From NCBI RefSeq assembly GCF_024125425.1, contig NZ_JAMXWN010000013.1, forward strand, positions 18,728-82,727: a stretch of DNA of 64,000 nt, given 5' to 3'. Below, piece by piece: positions 44,764-53,088 of the stretch. The stretch is from Sporolactobacillus kofuensis (GTDB lineage: Bacteria > Bacillota > Bacilli > Bacillales > Sporolactobacillaceae). Position 1 is the first letter of the stretch, and each line of letters starts with the position of its first letter. A program made the translations under genes and the position numbers. Under the pieces are notes generated by a model. It saw only the letters and a list, made by a program, of their open reading frames with translations. It was not told the DNA's origin and did no database searches.

Positions 44764-45114
44764 ATGGACATAATAAAAATATGGATGCTTACGCTAACCT
44801 TTTTTGCTGAACTTACAGCTCTTCTCTCCTTTGGTCTCTGGGGTTTCCAAATACCAAAAGGATTGCTTCTCAAATGTCTGCTTGGTATTGGACTACCGCT
44901 TGTCGTTGCCATTAGTTGGGGACTGTTTCTTGCACCAAAAGCGGTATACCCTACTGGCTTAATGATACGCATTCCTGTAAAAATAATCATCTTTTCATTG
45001 AGTGCAATTGCTTTCTACGCCATCGGTCAACGCTTTTTTGCGCTCTCATTTTTCATTGTCACTCTGATGCTTGTCACGCTCACCGAGAATTGGAATCTAT
45101 CAACAAAAATGTGA
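44764..45114 (+). CDS. YrdB-family membrane protein (DUF2568)
   Basis: A 116-residue protein with four membrane helices in the DUF2568 layout, including GLWGFQIP and the conserved AISWGLFLAPKAVYP segment. Function is unknown. It ends the TetR operon: 17 bases after the hydrolase, ATG preceded by AAAGGG. Confidence 0.8.
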   Translation: MDIIKIWMLTLTFFAELTALLSFGLWGFQIPKGLLLKCLLGIGLPLVVAISWGLFLAPKAVYPTGLMIRIPVKIIIFSLSAIAFYAIGQRFFALSFFIVTLMLVTLTENWNLSTKM

Positions 45115-45133
45115 CAAATATAGCAAATTTCCG

Positions 45134-45162
45134 TTGCGAACATAAGTTCTTTTTCGTATAAT
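45134..45162 (+). promoter_or_regulatory. Sigma-A promoter of the VOC gene
   Basis: TTGCGA, a 17-base spacer and TATAAT, about 50 bases before the start codon. Confidence 0.7.
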
Positions 45163-45213
45163 TAATACGTACTTTGGTCAAACTAATCGAATTGAAAAAG
45201 GAGCGAGATAAGC

Positions 45214-45639
45214 ATGGCATTGAAAATAGCACCCTATTTAATGATGAACGGGAATGCAGAAGAAGCCATTCAGTTTTATGAAAAAGTATTGGATGCACAA
45301 GTCGTATTCAAACAAAGTTTCGGAGAGATGCCTGAAAGCCCAAATGCTCCACTACCTGAAGAGGCTAAAAATCTCGTTTCCCATGCAATGGTAAAAATCG
45401 GAGAATCCGATCTCATGTTTTCCGATAATTTTCCAGGCCAATCAAGCCAAACAGGTGATCAAATTACGCTTTGTATCACTTCTGAAAACAAAGACAAATC
45501 AACACAGTTTTTTAATGCATTAAGTGATGGTGGTCAAGTGAAAATGCCGTTACAAGAAACATTTTTCAGCCCGGCATATGGAATTGTCACAGACAAATTT
45601 GGTATTACGTTCCAAATCTTCACTGATGGTAAAATGTAA
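45214..45639 (+). CDS. VOC-family protein (PhnB-like)
   Basis: A 141-residue protein of the PhnB/3-demethylubiquinone-like branch of the VOC superfamily: PYLMMNGNAEEAIQFYEKVL at the N-terminus, HAMVKIGESDLMFSD in the middle and PAYGIVTDKFGITFQIF at the end. Members often lack a known activity. It has its own promoter and terminator. Confidence 0.87.
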   Translation: MALKIAPYLMMNGNAEEAIQFYEKVLDAQVVFKQSFGEMPESPNAPLPEEAKNLVSHAMVKIGESDLMFSDNFPGQSSQTGDQITLCITSENKDKSTQFFNALSDGGQVKMPLQETFFSPAYGIVTDKFGITFQIFTDGKM

Positions 45640-45659
45640 TCTTCTCAGAATAAAGATGA

Positions 45660-45698
45660 AAAGCGGCTTGCAACGCTTCGTTGCATCGCCGCTTTTTT
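45660..45698 (+). terminator. Rho-independent terminator of the VOC gene
   Basis: AAAGCGGC and GCCGCTTT enclose an inner TTGCAACG/CGTTGCA stem, followed by TTTTTT. Confidence 0.9.
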
Positions 45699-45794
45699 AT
45701 TGCCTAGGTCAGGGTTGATTTTCGTTTCGCGCATGATCAACGGATAAGCATTCCATGCTATGATAGTAGTAAATATTATTTCGGAGTGAATGAA

Positions 45795-46922
45795 GTGGAC
45801 ATGTTTGATTGGATTGTAAAAATCACTTGGTTGGACGGTATTATTTCTGTTTCCATCGTTCTTATCTTTTTTCTATTGCGAAAATTATTCTCAAAATACT
45901 TTATGAACCTTGTTTCTCGGATTGTAAAATTAAGTAAAACACCGATTGACGATGCACTGGTTACCGCGTTTCGTCGACCAATTACTTTTATCTTATTATG
46001 TACCGGTTTCTATCTGGCTTTGCTCTACCTTCCTATGCCGCATCATTGGAAGGGCATGGTCACCTTACTCTACAAATCAGTTGCAACATTTTCAATTGGA
46101 TGGGGATTCTATATTTTCTCTGATGCGATCGGTATTTTCTTCCATCGGATGGGGGATCGCTATGATCTGCAATTTAATACGATTGTCATTCCTTTTCTTT
46201 CAAAGATTATGAAATTTGTTGTTGCTGTCATGACGATTGCATTAATCCTCGATCAATGGAACTATCATGTAACCGGGTTGATCACTGGACTAGGCATTGG
46301 CGGACTCGCAATTGCTATGGCAGCGAAAGATACTTTAAGTAATTTATTTGGTGGAATTGTGATCATTACCGATGCACCATTCACCATTGGCGATTTAATC
46401 CAAGCGGGATCCATTCAGGGTGTAGTTGAGGATATTAATTTCAGGTCAACTCGAATTCGAACAGCTGATCTCGCCCTCGTGACTGTTCCGAATTCAACGC
46501 TTGCAAATTCTCCAATCACAAATTTATCAAAAATGGATAAACGACGCGTTGTTCTCAACCTTCACCTTGATCCAAATACGAGCAATGAACAGCTAAAGCG
46601 ATGCCTTGCGAAAATTAAGCAGACATTAACAGCAGACCCAGAAGTTTATGATGAAAAGAAATTAGTCTATTTAGATAAGATTACGTCTAACAGTATGGAT
46701 TTAACAATTGACTTTTTTATTAAAACCATTGACTTTGAAGAATGGCTCAAAGAAAAAGAAAAATACAACTATGCTGTATTGGAAATTCTCCAGGAAGAAC
46801 AAATAAATATGGCAACAACTCGTGCGTTAGTGGTTGTACCTGCTCAGGAAGAAACGATTCAGAAACCTCATTCAAGTAATGATACCAAAGCTGAACATTC
46901 ACAATTACATGCTCAAGAATAA
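45795..46922 (+). CDS. MscS-family small-conductance mechanosensitive channel
   Basis: The 375-residue protein has four N-terminal hydrophobic segments, then the pore helix TGLGIGGLAIAMAAKDTLSNLFGGI characteristic of MscS (split here by the family glycine/alanine packing) and the beta domain VVEDINFRSTRIRTADLALVTVPNSTLANSPI. It protects against hypo-osmotic shock. GTG at 45795 has GGAG eight bases upstream; GTG 45786 and ATG 45801 are alternatives. The C-terminal tail is polar and variable. Confidence 0.9.
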   Translation: MDMFDWIVKITWLDGIISVSIVLIFFLLRKLFSKYFMNLVSRIVKLSKTPIDDALVTAFRRPITFILLCTGFYLALLYLPMPHHWKGMVTLLYKSVATFSIGWGFYIFSDAIGIFFHRMGDRYDLQFNTIVIPFLSKIMKFVVAVMTIALILDQWNYHVTGLITGLGIGGLAIAMAAKDTLSNLFGGIVIITDAPFTIGDLIQAGSIQGVVEDINFRSTRIRTADLALVTVPNSTLANSPITNLSKMDKRRVVLNLHLDPNTSNEQLKRCLAKIKQTLTADPEVYDEKKLVYLDKITSNSMDLTIDFFIKTIDFEEWLKEKEKYNYAVLEILQEEQINMATTRALVVVPAQEETIQKPHSSNDTKAEHSQLHAQE

Positions 46923-47023
46923 GCAATTTGCTCAAAAAATGAGTAACGTTATGATACACGTCTCCTCTTCATTTGAGCGTTTAATGTCAGTAAAAATTAG
47001 AACTTATTCATTAAGAAATCCAT

Positions 47024-47455
47024 TCATTGATCATGATTTGGTAAATATGGAGTGTGAACGACGGATTTACCGGTGATCACAATGATCCCCGCGATAACGA
47101 CAATGATGCCGACTGGAAGACCTGTACCAAAGAGTATGAGACTATTCACTACTCCGGCTAGAAGAAGCAACAGTCCTGAGAATTTTGGCGTTCGATTTTT
47201 TACTAAGAACAATAAAGCAATGAGGGACATCAGCATACAGAGAAGACCTGCGAAAAAAGCATGACTGCCAAACGACAGCAAACTGCTTTGTATCCCGCGG
47301 ACGGTTATATCATTATTCTTAATATGCGAATACCTGGTCATCATAGGATCCATTTGAACGGCAAGATAGGAAAATCCACCGAATAGAGCTTGTGCACTTG
47401 CGGCTGCAACGCTAATGGAGCAAGTGGTGATTTCAATAGATCGTCGGCGCATCAT
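47024..47455 (-). CDS. Small four-helix membrane protein (DUF4064-like)
   Basis: A 143-residue protein with four hydrophobic segments (near 10-30, 64-84, 87-105, 107-128 from the ATG at 47455) and a short polar tail. An AAGGAG site precedes the start. The pattern resembles DUF4064 proteins of Firmicutes, which have no known function. I am moderately sure of the family, more so of the gene. Confidence 0.6.
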   Translation of the reverse strand: MMRRRSIEITTCSISVAAASAQALFGGFSYLAVQMDPMMTRYSHIKNNDITVRGIQSSLLSFGSHAFFAGLLCMLMSLIALLFLVKNRTPKFSGLLLLLAGVVNSLILFGTGLPVGIIVVIAGIIVITGKSVVHTPYLPNHDQ

Positions 47456-47576
47456 GTTCTCTCCTTGTGAATTCAGATCTTCTTGCAAAAGTGATGTTAC
47501 GGATAGACAGATGGACTTGAAATCATTCTATGCTTGGCCCTCATCAGTCATGCATGAGCATCATCTGATCCATTTA

Positions 47577-47612
47577 AATAAACAGGACAACATCTACGTT
47601 GTCCTGTTTATT
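47577..47612. terminator. Perfect 15-bp inverted-repeat terminator
   Basis: AATAAACAGGACAAC and GTTGTCCTGTTTATT with a six-base loop; T-rich tails on both sides. It follows the HPr-like gene on the minus strand. Confidence 0.85.
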
Positions 47613-47658
47613 ATTTGATCTATTAACTTCACTATAACTCTGCAAAATTCTCTGTAAC

Positions 47659-47970
47659 TCAACCATGCCGATAAAGTCCTGGATTTTCACGTGCATTTTC
47701 TTGGACGAGTTGAATGCTTTCCATGATCTTTTGATGCAGGACGCGCGCATCTTCACCTTCAAGCACCAGTAATATCTCTTTTTTATTAATCGTGGATAAA
47801 TAGGTTATTGTTTGTGTTAGGCTCTCAATCGGAAATGTCGTTCCATTATCAGAAAAGTATGCTTTACAGCTGCACTTTCTAATTCTTTCATAAAGCCGAA
47901 TCGCCCGCTTTAAGGTTAATCCGCCAGATGAAGTTAATGGAATTTTGATCGATGCAATTTGTTTTGCCAT
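47659..47970 (-). CDS. HPr-like protein lacking the phosphorylatable histidine
   Basis: The 103 residues fit the HPr/Crh fold over about residues 7-87: SSGGLTLKRAIRLYERI matches HPr around its active-site loop, and FPIESLTQTITYLS matches the regulatory-serine helix. The HPr His15 position is Thr19 and the Arg17 position is Lys21, so transfer of PEP-derived phosphate is not expected. The regulatory Ser46 position is Ser50, preserved. Crh, the CcpA cofactor of Bacillus, likewise lacks His15. A polar tail of about 15 residues is extra. The gene has a GAGGTG ribosome site and its own terminator. HPr family membership is inferred from residue spacing, not a database search. Confidence 0.6.
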   Translation of the reverse strand: MAKQIASIKIPLTSSGGLTLKRAIRLYERIRKCSCKAYFSDNGTTFPIESLTQTITYLSTINKKEILLVLEGEDARVLHQKIMESIQLVQENARENPGLYRHG

Positions 47971-48343
47971 GGTTAGAAATCACCTCTTGCTCAATTTCTC
48001 TTGGCACGCCTTACACCCTTATTATATGCCATTTCGCCACCTTATCGAAAGGTAAACAAGGAAAATGAGCAAAATTGATCCGTATTACCTATCAGCAAAT
48101 AACACGTCCACGATAAAACGTTCTTCATGCACCGAGTACGAAAAAAAAATAAGGTTAGCCCTAACGGGTATACCAACAACAATGCTGTGCTTCGATTACG
48201 CGTAACTGTTCATTTACTCCGTACTTTGATTCATAAAATTGTTCTTCTTTTTCTGCAAAAAGAAAAGTGTCTTGTTGTTAAAAATAAACGAATGAGACAC
48301 CACCCTCTTACAATCCAATCATTGATGAAGATTCCAATCGCAT
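47971..48343. other. 373-base gap without a recognised gene
   Basis: AT-rich sequence between the ABC gene and the HPr-like gene. It contains a 12-bp palindrome GTTAGCCCTAAC (48154-48165), which also occurs inside repeat copy D, followed by TGTGCTTCGATTACGCG. An open frame of 91 codons on the plus strand lacks a ribosome site and family features and is not accepted. Confidence 0.5.
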
Positions 48344-50137
48344 TTATTGAGCGGAAGACACATGTTCCATTCCTTTTCCGTGCTGCAACTGATACATATT
48401 AAAGTAGAGACCACCTTTTTGTAATAGTTCTTGATGCGTCCCACGTTCAACAATTTCACCACGATGAAGGACAAGAATCTGGTCTGCATCTTGAATAGTG
48501 GAAAGCCGATGTGCAATTGCGATCGTCGTCCGCCCCTTTCTCATCTTAGAAAGGGCAGTTTGAATTGCTTCCTCAGTCTCTGTATCAACACTTGCTGTTG
48601 CTTCATCCAAAACAAGAATTTTGGGAGATAATGCCATAGTACGCGCAAAAGATAGTAATTGGCGCTGTCCACTCGAAAAAGTAGCACCGCGTTCACCCAC
48701 TGGCTCGTGATATTGATTTGGCAGTTTATTGATGAATCGATCGGCCTGCACAAATTCTGCTGCTTCTTCAATCTGCTTCTCGGATATGTGTTCATGACTG
48801 AGCCGTATGTTGTCGGCCACATCGCCTACAAACATAAAGGAATCTTGAAGTACTAAGCCGATTCGAGTTCTTAACTCATCATCCGAGTATGCCGTGAGTG
48901 GTGCACCATCAATGAAGACACCCCCATGTTCAATTGGATAAAAACGCATTAACAGATTAATGATTGAACTTTTTCCGCTCCCGGTATGCCCCACGAGTGC
49001 CACCGTTTCACCAGGATTTGCTGTAAATGAGATATTTTTCAGCACATCCGTTTTGCCATCATAAGAAAAGGTAACATTTCGGAATTCTACCTTTCCCTCT
49101 TCTACTTTCGGATTGGAGGATCCCTGCTGCACCGGAGCCATCCGCTCATCATCAAGTAGACCAAATACCCGTTCAGCTGAAACCATCGCTTGTTGAAATA
49201 TGGTCAACTGCTGCATAATTTGGTTGATTGGATCAAAGAACCGGTCAAGATAATTAATAAATGCATAAAGCACACCAATTTTCACCACATGGTCAAATGA
49301 TTGGATACCAAAGAACCCAAGAATCATGATTAATCCCAGCAAATAGACTGAGTATACTGCAGAGCGTAGCATTAAACTGTTTAACCGAACACTTTTAAGC
49401 ATCGCTCTTTTATGATCACCATTGATTTTACCGAATTCGTTCCGTAACCGTTTCTCTTGTCGCATCGCCTGAATCATAGCCATTCCTTGCAGTGACTCAT
49501 TCAACTTTGCATTCAACTGGCTGAGTTTAATTCGTGTTACACGATAGATTTTTGAACTTAGTGTACGGTACACCCACATTAACACGATCAAAAACGGCAT
49601 CAGAATGAAACATATCAATGCGAGTTTCACGTCAAGGAAGAACATCCCTGCAAAAATACCAATCATCATCACTGTACTATTTACAATTGTCGACAATACG
49701 GTCACATACAAATCTTTGATTGTTTCCGTATCATTCGTGATTCTTGACACAAGACTTCCGCCCGGTGTCTGATCATAAAAACGCAGACCGAGATGCTGAA
49801 CCTTAGCAAAGACTTCTACGCGCATTCTTTGAATGATCGCTAATGCAATTTTCTGGAAGGAAATGACTTGGTAATAATTAAACAATGCTGAGATCGAATA
49901 CAAAGCTAAAAACGCTCCTGCAAGCAAAATTAACGGTCTTACCGGAAAAATGCGTGGGGTAAGGTAGTCGTCAATAAAAATCTTCATAACAATTGGACCA
50001 AGTACATCTGCCGCAGTTGCAATTAATAAGACGAATAGAGTGAACGTCACTTTGCCTTTATGATAGTTCAGATAGGATAGCAACCGCTTCATGACCGAAC
50101 GACCGCTAACATTCATTAATTTTTCTTCTTCGTTCAT
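48344..50137 (-). CDS. bmrD: Multidrug ABC transporter, second subunit (BmrD/YheH-like)
   Basis: A full half-transporter of 597 residues: six membrane helices (residues about 35-320) and a nucleotide-binding domain with Walker A GHTGSGKSS, a signature modified to FSSGQ, Walker B VLDEATAS with its catalytic Glu, and the H-loop histidine in AIAHRLS. FSSGQ is also seen in YheH. The ATG at 50137 overlaps the bmrC stop (ATGA) and follows a GGAGGG site. It pairs with BmrC as a heterodimer. Confidence 0.88.
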   Translation of the reverse strand: MNEEEKLMNVSGRSVMKRLLSYLNYHKGKVTFTLFVLLIATAADVLGPIVMKIFIDDYLTPRIFPVRPLILLAGAFLALYSISALFNYYQVISFQKIALAIIQRMRVEVFAKVQHLGLRFYDQTPGGSLVSRITNDTETIKDLYVTVLSTIVNSTVMMIGIFAGMFFLDVKLALICFILMPFLIVLMWVYRTLSSKIYRVTRIKLSQLNAKLNESLQGMAMIQAMRQEKRLRNEFGKINGDHKRAMLKSVRLNSLMLRSAVYSVYLLGLIMILGFFGIQSFDHVVKIGVLYAFINYLDRFFDPINQIMQQLTIFQQAMVSAERVFGLLDDERMAPVQQGSSNPKVEEGKVEFRNVTFSYDGKTDVLKNISFTANPGETVALVGHTGSGKSSIINLLMRFYPIEHGGVFIDGAPLTAYSDDELRTRIGLVLQDSFMFVGDVADNIRLSHEHISEKQIEEAAEFVQADRFINKLPNQYHEPVGERGATFSSGQRQLLSFARTMALSPKILVLDEATASVDTETEEAIQTALSKMRKGRTTIAIAHRLSTIQDADQILVLHRGEIVERGTHQELLQKGGLYFNMYQLQHGKGMEHVSSAQ

Positions 50138-51891
50138 GCCTTTTGCCCTCCTTCCGAAACAAGAGATTCCAATTGTTGATGTGCATACATCTCTGCATAC
50201 CATCCGTGTTGTTCAATCAAATCTTCATGAGTACCTTGTTCAATAATCTTTCCTTCTTCAAGCACGATAATCAGATCCGCGTGTTCGACGGCACTTAAGC
50301 GATGGGCGGATATAAGTGTCGTCTTGTTTGACCGTTCACGTTTCAATGCCTGCAAGATGGAAACTTCAGTACGCGCATCAACTGCAGATAACGAGTCATC
50401 AAAAATAAGAATTTCCGGATGAGCGAGTAATGCTCGGGCAATAGAAATCCGCTGTTTTTGACCACCGGATAAAGTGACTCCGCGCTCACCAACAATGGTC
50501 TCATAGCCCTCTTTAAAATGAAGAATGTCTTCATGAATACTTGCGAGTTTTGCTACCCGCTCAATTTCTTCACGCGTTGCTTCTGGTTTTGCAAAAGCAA
50601 TATTTTCAGCAATTGTAGCGGAGAAAAGGATGTGATCCTGAGGCACATAGCCAATGGCACTTCTCAATGCTTCCAAAGTGACATCGGAAATAGAGGTTCC
50701 ACCAATGCATAGTTTACCTTCTTGAAGATCAAATTCACGAAGCAAAAGTCGAAGCAACGTTGTTTTTCCGGCACCAGTTTTTCCGACGATACCAAGGGTT
50801 TGCCCTTGTTCCACTTTGATTTGAATATCCGAGAGTACTTCCGCAGCACTTTCCGGATAATGGAAACGAGGTATAGCGTATTCTACAGCACCACTCGGAA
50901 TCTTGGCAGATGCTCCTTTTTTGTCGGTAATTTCAGGTTTAATGGCGAGTAATTTGCGAATCCGGTCATATGAAGCGCTGCCTCGTTCAACAATGTTAAA
51001 TAAGAACCCAAAAGCGAGCATTGGCCAAACGAGCTGACCAAGGTATAAGGTAAAACTGGTCAATCCACCAATCGTCATCGATCCCTCAACCACATACTTT
51101 GCTCCAAAAATAAGGGCAAGGAAATAACAGATTGCAACTATAAAAGTAATCGTAGGATCAAAAAGTGAATCAATCTTTGCGACCGCAATGTTCTTATTTA
51201 CTACATCACGAGAAGCATTTTGAAACATTTTAATTTGAGCTTTCTCTTCTCCAAAAGCTTTGATCACGCGAACTCCCGAAACATTCTCCTGAACTTTGTC
51301 ATTGAGATCGGAAAAAGCAGCTTGTGCCCTTCCAAATCGTTTATGGAGAAGCGCTCCATAATACATCGTCAGCATAACCATGATCGGCATTGGTAATAAT
51401 GTAATAATGGTCAGTTTCCAGCTGATGAGCGCTGACATGGTCATAATAACCATCGTTCCCATGGTCATAGAATCAACTAAAGTGAGGATTCCTTCACCAG
51501 CAGCTCCTTGAACTGCATTCACATCGTTTGTCGCATGTGCCATCAGGTCTCCAATTCTTCTTTTCTGAAAGAAGTTTGGAGACAATTTTGTAAAATGTTT
51601 ATAGAGATCATTACGCAACTGATTAGCCAATATGATTGAAGAACCGAAGATCAATTGGCGCCATAGAAAACCGGTAAAATAGTAAATAACGCCAATAATC
51701 ACGAGAAATAGAATCCATTTACCCAATAAAACGGGCGTTAAGCTTTTTGTCCGAATGTCATCCACCAACACCCCAACGACATGGGGCGGTATTAGCGAAA
51801 GAAAGCTTGAAAGCATGAGAAACAGAACGCCGAGAGAATACTTTAATCGTTCTTGTTTAAAAAACCACCATAGATCAATAAAAATGCGCAC
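50134..51891 (-). CDS. bmrC: Multidrug ABC transporter, first subunit (BmrC/YheI-like)
   Basis: A 585-residue half-transporter, the same size as YheI. It has six membrane helices, Walker A GKTGAGKTT, canonical LSGGQKQR, but Walker B ends FDDSLSAVD, with Asp replacing the catalytic Glu. With BmrD this gives one degenerate and one competent ATP site, the usual form for heterodimeric exporters. GTG start with AAGGGGG seven bases upstream. The gene lies behind a terminator and a leader peptide, so expression should depend on attenuation. Confidence 0.9.
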   Translation of the reverse strand: MRIFIDLWWFFKQERLKYSLGVLFLMLSSFLSLIPPHVVGVLVDDIRTKSLTPVLLGKWILFLVIIGVIYYFTGFLWRQLIFGSSIILANQLRNDLYKHFTKLSPNFFQKRRIGDLMAHATNDVNAVQGAAGEGILTLVDSMTMGTMVIMTMSALISWKLTIITLLPMPIMVMLTMYYGALLHKRFGRAQAAFSDLNDKVQENVSGVRVIKAFGEEKAQIKMFQNASRDVVNKNIAVAKIDSLFDPTITFIVAICYFLALIFGAKYVVEGSMTIGGLTSFTLYLGQLVWPMLAFGFLFNIVERGSASYDRIRKLLAIKPEITDKKGASAKIPSGAVEYAIPRFHYPESAAEVLSDIQIKVEQGQTLGIVGKTGAGKTTLLRLLLREFDLQEGKLCIGGTSISDVTLEALRSAIGYVPQDHILFSATIAENIAFAKPEATREEIERVAKLASIHEDILHFKEGYETIVGERGVTLSGGQKQRISIARALLAHPEILIFDDSLSAVDARTEVSILQALKRERSNKTTLISAHRLSAVEHADLIIVLEEGKIIEQGTHEDLIEQHGWYAEMYAHQQLESLVSEGGQKA

Positions 51892-51931
51892 GCAACTACC
51901 CCCTTGTCAAACACAATCATCTTAACAGCAC

Positions 51932-51979
51932 AAAAAAAGCCATCGGAGAACAACGCATCTCTTCTCCGTGGCTTTTTCG
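51932..51979 (-). terminator. Attenuator terminator upstream of bmrC
   Basis: On the minus strand AAAAAGCCA-CGGAGAA pairs with TTCTCCG-ATGGCTTTTT and is followed by seven T. It sits 40 bases before the bmrC start, so transcription of bmrCD must pass it. Its 5' arm (51959-51971) can pair instead with leader-ORF bases 52027-52039. Confidence 0.88.
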
Positions 51980-52017
51980 TAAAGACATAAAATCGCTAGA
52001 ACTAGCCGATTAAATCG

Positions 52018-52113
52018 TCAAATGTGCCGAGGAAAAGAGGCAAACGTCAGAAGGACAACGGGATTAACAACGAACTTGCGTACTCCATTAATTGTCCGAT
52101 ATGTTCTTCTCAT
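52018..52113 (-). CDS. bmrB: Leader peptide of the bmrCD-like operon
   Basis: A 31-residue open frame (MRRTYRTINGVRKFVVNPVV at the start, ending FPRHI) with a strong GGAGGTG ribosome site six bases before the ATG and a promoter 37 bases before it. The peptide itself shows no domain. Its position between promoter and attenuator, and the ability of its last codons to pair with the attenuator, indicate a regulatory leader like Bacillus BmrB. The symbol is by functional analogy. Confidence 0.75.
   Translation of the reverse strand: MRRTYRTINGVRKFVVNPVVLLTFASFPRHI
52027..52039 (-). promoter_or_regulatory. Antiterminator arm within the leader ORF
   Basis: CTCTTTTCCTCGG on the minus strand can form 11 of 13 pairs (one G-U) with CCACGGAGAAGAG in the terminator 5' arm. 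A ribosome near the leader stop would partly cover it; one stalled earlier would leave it free. Confidence 0.6.
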
Positions 52114-52149
52114 GACGTTCACCTCCACCCTTTTAAAATCAATGTAGCC

Positions 52150-52178
52150 ATTATATAATTATTTCCAATTGAAGTAAA
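52150..52178 (-). promoter_or_regulatory. Sigma-A promoter of the bmr leader
   Basis: TTTACT (52178-52173), a 17-base spacer and TATAAT (52155-52150) on the minus strand. Confidence 0.75.
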
Positions 52179-52278
52179 CCCTGAATTGAATGAATCTTGT
52201 TAGAATTTCCATCAATTCACCAATCATTCATAATAACACTGGGCAAAAATCGTCCAGTACTTAGTTTGCATCGGTTTT

Positions 52279-52380
52279 GCTTCGATTGCTCGCTTGCCGC
52301 GGGCGCACCGTGAGCCTCCTTGAACAAGCAAAAATCTGCGGGGTCTCTCTGGCACCTGATCCCGCTGGCGTCTCGCTTCC
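52279..52380. repeat. GC-rich intergenic repeat, copy B (long)
   Basis: Contains GCTTCGATTGCTCGCTTGCC, GCGGGCGCACCGTGAGCCTCC, CTGCGGGGTCTCTC and GCTGGCGTCTCGC in order (read as separate blocks). It shares the first three blocks with copy C. It lies between the bmr promoter and the hsp20 terminator. Confidence 0.75.
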
Positions 52381-52421
52381 TCACTCCATTTACGATTAAT
52401 CAATTGGTTTATTCTCTGTAA

Positions 52422-52457
52422 AAAATAAGAGGAAATCCGGAGATCTCCTCTTATTTT
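52422..52457 (-). terminator. Rho-independent terminator of hsp20
   Basis: AAAATAAGAGGA and TCCTCTTATTTT form a 12-bp stem; the minus strand continues with T-rich sequence. Confidence 0.85.
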
Positions 52458-52469
52458 CATCGAGTGTAT

Positions 52470-52904
52470 TTATTGGATTGAAATTTCTTTATGATTTTGC
52501 TTACTTTCCTCTTTCTTAGGTAGCGTAATCGCAAGAACACCATCTTTAAAAGATGCTTGAATCGCTTCATCTTTAACACCATCGAGCATAAACCGTCTTG
52601 TATATGAGCCTGAAGCACGTTCTTTACGAATAAAGCTTCCATCTTCAGCTTTTTCATTAGACTCCTGATTCCGCGTTGCATCAATAGTTAAAACACCTTG
52701 ATCATAATCAATGTGAATGTTCTCCTTAGTGAACCCAGGAAGATCCATCTTTACTTCATATGCATTTGACTTTTCCTGAACATCAGCGGCAAGAGGTTGT
52801 AATGAAGTGTTATGCATGAAATTGTGTCCCCATTCATCAAACAAGGAAGGTAGAAAATCAAAGAATCCATCACGATCTCTTTTTGTTGGATAAAGATTTG
52901 CCAT
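52470..52904 (-). CDS. Small heat shock protein Hsp20 family
   Basis: A 144-residue alpha-crystallin-domain chaperone that keeps unfolding proteins soluble. The domain runs from about residue 38 (EKSNAYEVKMDLPGFTKENI) to the conserved GVLAITLPK near the end, followed by an ISIQ tail with the I-x-I oligomerisation motif. ATG at 52904 follows AGGAGGAATTAAT; the longer frame covers the untranslated leader. It is preceded by about 150 bases of leader and a CtsR-controlled promoter. Confidence 0.93.
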   Translation of the reverse strand: MANLYPTKRDRDGFFDFLPSLFDEWGHNFMHNTSLQPLAADVQEKSNAYEVKMDLPGFTKENIHIDYDQGVLTIDATRNQESNEKAEDGSFIRKERASGSYTRRFMLDGVKDEAIQASFKDGVLAITLPKKEESKQNHKEISIQ

Positions 52905-53058
52905 ATTAATTCCTCCTAAATGTGCATTTTGTTTAAAGGTTAATGATCTGCATTTAAGCTCTGTAATTGATAAACTATAAATCACATCACTCATCGCACC
53001 TCTTAAACATGTTTGATTATTATTTGGGGTTATCACCTTTCCTAACCCTCACAGCCTT

Positions 53059-53087
53059 ATTATAGCTCTATGGTCAAATAAGGTCAA
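53059..53087 (-). promoter_or_regulatory. Sigma-A promoter of hsp20
   Basis: TTGACC (53087-53082), a 17-base spacer and TATAAT (53064-53059) on the minus strand; the -35 and spacer are part of the CtsR operator. Confidence 0.85.
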
Positions 53088-53088
53088 A
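53072..53088. promoter_or_regulatory. CtsR operator
   Basis: GGTCAAA-TAA-GGTCAAA is an exact tandem heptamer repeat of the CtsR type. It overlaps the hsp20 -35. A third inverted half-site, TTTGACC, lies at 53103-53109. Confidence 0.88.

Noticed and set aside
47574..47762. Short open frame reading through the 15-bp palindrome
   Set aside because: Its similar ends are produced by the terminator stem; no ribosome site.
48127..48402. 91-codon open frame on the plus strand
   Set aside because: No ribosome site or domain; it runs into the 3' end of the convergent ABC transporter gene.
52905..53036. N-terminal extension of Hsp20
   Set aside because: The added 44 residues are not alpha-crystallin-like and the ATG at 52904 has a perfect ribosome site.
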